A stretch of DNA of 64,000 nucleotides from Allodiplogaster sudhausi. Taxonomy: Eukaryota > Nematoda > Chromadorea > Rhabditida > Diplogasteridae. Shown here piece after piece: positions 61,860-64,000 of the stretch (within the stretch, counting starts at the first letter, position 1; every line of letters starts with the position of its first letter). Location of the stretch: assembly GCA_945643635.1 (NCBI GenBank), contig CALZFC010000293.1, positions 916,001 to 980,000 on the forward strand, in the 5' to 3' direction. The position numbers and the translations under genes were made by a program. The notes under the pieces were generated by a model, which was not told the origin of the DNA, ran no database searches, and saw only the letters and a list, made by a program, of their open reading frames with translations.

Positions 61860-62563
61860 GGGCCCCATCTCTCCTCCCGATATATGGCGCCATCCAATAA
61901 GGAATGACTAGGAGCTATAGCTTTATTAAATATATAAATTAATTTATAAGACTCCTAAACACTCCTCCATCTTTGCATTCCCTAGAAAAGGACGTTGCTG
62001 CGTTCTCTCCACTGCTCCTATTCTTCTTCTTCTCTCTCTCTCTCTCTCTTCTCTCTCTCCCTCTCGTTTTTCTCCTGAATTGCTAGCTCTAGCTGCTCAT
62101 CGTCAACTTTTCATTATCAGTGACCAATACAGTGGTTTTTTCTTGTATTTTAGAACAGTTATCTCTTTGAATATTACGAATTTCTTATCTCTGGAATTCT
62201 TTTCCCTTTTTACTCGTCTTATAGCAGTGCCGGATAAAGTAGTGAATATCAACTCCGCGTTCTCCCTCTGAGCATATAATGGGCAAATTAGCTAATATGC
62301 GAAACGTATCATAGTTGTATAATATATATATTTTTTAAATAAAATCAACAAGTAAAGAAATGTAACAAAATGTATAATAATTTGCTCAACAAATATGTGT
62401 ATGTAGTGGGGTCTACTCTAAGGAACGGTTCTCTTCTCTCTCCTTATAGCTCCCACTCGATTTCTCTTCTCTGCTCTCTCTCTCTCTCTCGCTCTCTCTC
62501 TTTCTCTCTCTCTTTTTCTCTCTCTCTCTCTCTCTCTTTCGCTCTCTCTCCCTCTCTCTTTCG

Positions 62564-62600
<37 letters not shown>

Positions 62601-64000
62601 GCTCTCTCTCTCTCTCTCTTTCGCTCTCTCTCTTTCTCTTTCTCTCTCTCCCTCTCTCTATTTCTTCACATGTTTTCTACTCCATCGTCCACCCCCCCTA
62701 TCATGCAGATATGGTATAGTCTTCCAATACACTTGGCTACCTCCACTTCCTGGTACTGTTCAGTATAGTGACGGGAGTCTTCTTTAGTATTCACTCATTT
62801 TCGGTTATAGATTGAAACTATATCATTCCTCGACAATTGAGCTGCATTGATTATTAGACAACTTCCTGACTGATTCCAGGTTCATAAGAGTCGCGGTAAA
62901 AAAATGGCCTGATGAAAATTCCTAGACTCTTTTCGAATCAAATGTGGAGAAGAATGGAATGAGACGGCGGCTACTCCCTCTCCACATTCCCCCCCCCCCC
63001 TTTCCCATCCAGATTTACAGTCTACTACTCGGATCGAGATTTTGTGGCATAATTTAATTATCAGCCGTGCAATTAATCTTGGATGAAAACAATAACAAAC
63101 TTTTGTTGAAGCCTGAATCAACGAAAATGGAAACTTCAAGCATCCTTCGAGTGTTTTAGTATGGAAAATGGGAAATGTAAAGTTTCCTTCAGAGTTTGTT
63201 AATAATACAAACTGTATCAACATTCAAAGTTCGTTAAAGTTTGGACATGCGGAACGAGATAGTGTGCAAAATTGAGAGGGCAAAAGTGTGTAGACTGCGG
63301 CTTACTTTCTTTTACACACTTTTCGTCTCTCACTTATACACATTATTGCATGACAGAGACATAAAGCCGATGCAGTTTGAAATGTGACACAACTCTTGAC
63401 AACGAACAAGCGGAATTTAAAACAAACTGGCCTAGTAAATTTGCTTCGAAGGCAGCTTGATTTGTTTAGCCTCGATAGCAACCCGCTTTTAAATAAAATT
63501 CTTTGTGTTCCTGTGTAAATTGTATGCATTTTATTTGCTATTTCATCGCGAGAGTGTTGTTTTTAGAGCGCAAGATACCGAAGCATCTTTCCGCTGAAGA
63601 GAAAGACGTTGTGCTTGTAGAAATTAATTCCTTCTGCATTATTATTAGTCGTGCACATGTTTTGGCAAATTGGTGAGAAGGATGTTGCGAGTATTTTATT
63701 TTATTCTATTGGTTTCTAGAAAGCATTTTGCGCGAGTTTTTTTGCTTGGGTTTCAGAACCCAAACGAAAACGACCAGCTTTGAAAGAGTTGTTATTGTTC
63801 TTTTTAAGCTGAAGGTTCCTTCATGATTATTTGTTCTTAATGTCCGAACAAATAATCATGAATGCTGATTCTTCATGATTATTTGTTCTGACATTAAGAA
63901 TAAGTCGTTGATTATACGCAAAATATCCTTTTCTCTGGTAGAAGTATTGTTTGTTTGTGTTTCTTTGCAGTGTTGCTGCTCCTTGAGACCACAACTGAAC
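61860..64000. other. Region downstream of NSF, no gene recognised
   Basis: Contains TC at 62030-62065 and 62470-62655, a C run near 62990, and an inverted-repeat cluster at 63815-63895. The ORFs are short and not protein-like. The NSF 3' UTR should lie in the first few hundred bases. Confidence 0.55.
63819..63897. repeat. Hairpin plus third partial copy of the same word
   Basis: TTCATGATTATTTGTTC is followed by a 9-nt loop and its exact complement, then by another direct copy. It could form a stable hairpin in two alternative registers. Possibly a small MITE end or a replication-slippage product. Confidence 0.6.

Overview
This is a eukaryotic nuclear window, most likely from a nematode. Genes are split into many short exons (usually 45-200 bp) by mostly short introns. 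One gene has the astacin-EGF-CUB-TSP1 architecture known from nematode moulting and cuticle proteases. There is a MATH-BTB protein and an UNC-29/ACR-2-like non-alpha acetylcholine receptor subunit, and most start codons sit just behind a 3' splice-site-like sequence, as expected for spliced-leader trans-splicing. (TC)n/(GA)n microsatellites fill introns and intergenic DNA and generate nearly all the Ser-Leu or Arg-Glu ORFs. Gene models were built by hand from splice sites, phases and family resemblance. Six of them close in frame from ATG to stop.

Layout. 1-5069 (-): partial cadherin-like secreted or membrane protein running off the left edge. 5070-10480: intergenic, microsatellites, one tRNA-like sequence. 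10481-17252 (+): nicotinic-type receptor subunit of 15 exons, with a 2.4 kb palindromic element in intron 4. 17974-21060 (-): 5'-truncated FAAH2-like amidase (copy A) abutting a lone CoA-transferase-like exon at 21080-21156. 22339-26740 (-): unrecognised helical protein with an internal duplication, bracketed by two related TTAA-ended MITEs. 27888-28118: broken duplicate of the receptor 3' end, into whose GA tract a Tc1/mariner-type MITE has inserted. 29935-34402 (-): intact FAAH2-like amidase (copy B). 38379-41911 (-): MATH-BTB protein. 43725-50017 (+): astacin protease. 51347-52946 (-): DUF872 (TMEM230/TMEM134-like) membrane protein. 54176-61859 (+): complete NSF ATPase. 61860-64000: no gene seen.

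The genes do not form one pathway. NSF and the DUF872 protein both belong to vesicle traffic and are divergently arranged. The receptor and the amidase are neighbours in two places because a block carrying the receptor 3' end plus the amidase was duplicated. Copy B keeps the full catalytic triad of an amidase. Copy A has lost the lysine-bearing exons, carries a Gly-to-Glu change in the signature loop, and ends beside an unrelated exon.

Points most worth following: five inferred GC-AG introns among about 81; a strong bias of (TC)n tracts to the sense strand of introns; an amidase intron made almost wholly of a tRNA-like sequence; a filled/empty-site pair for a MITE; and the unrecognised duplicated-domain gene with an in-frame TAG. 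No CRISPR array, rRNA or convincing functional tRNA was seen.
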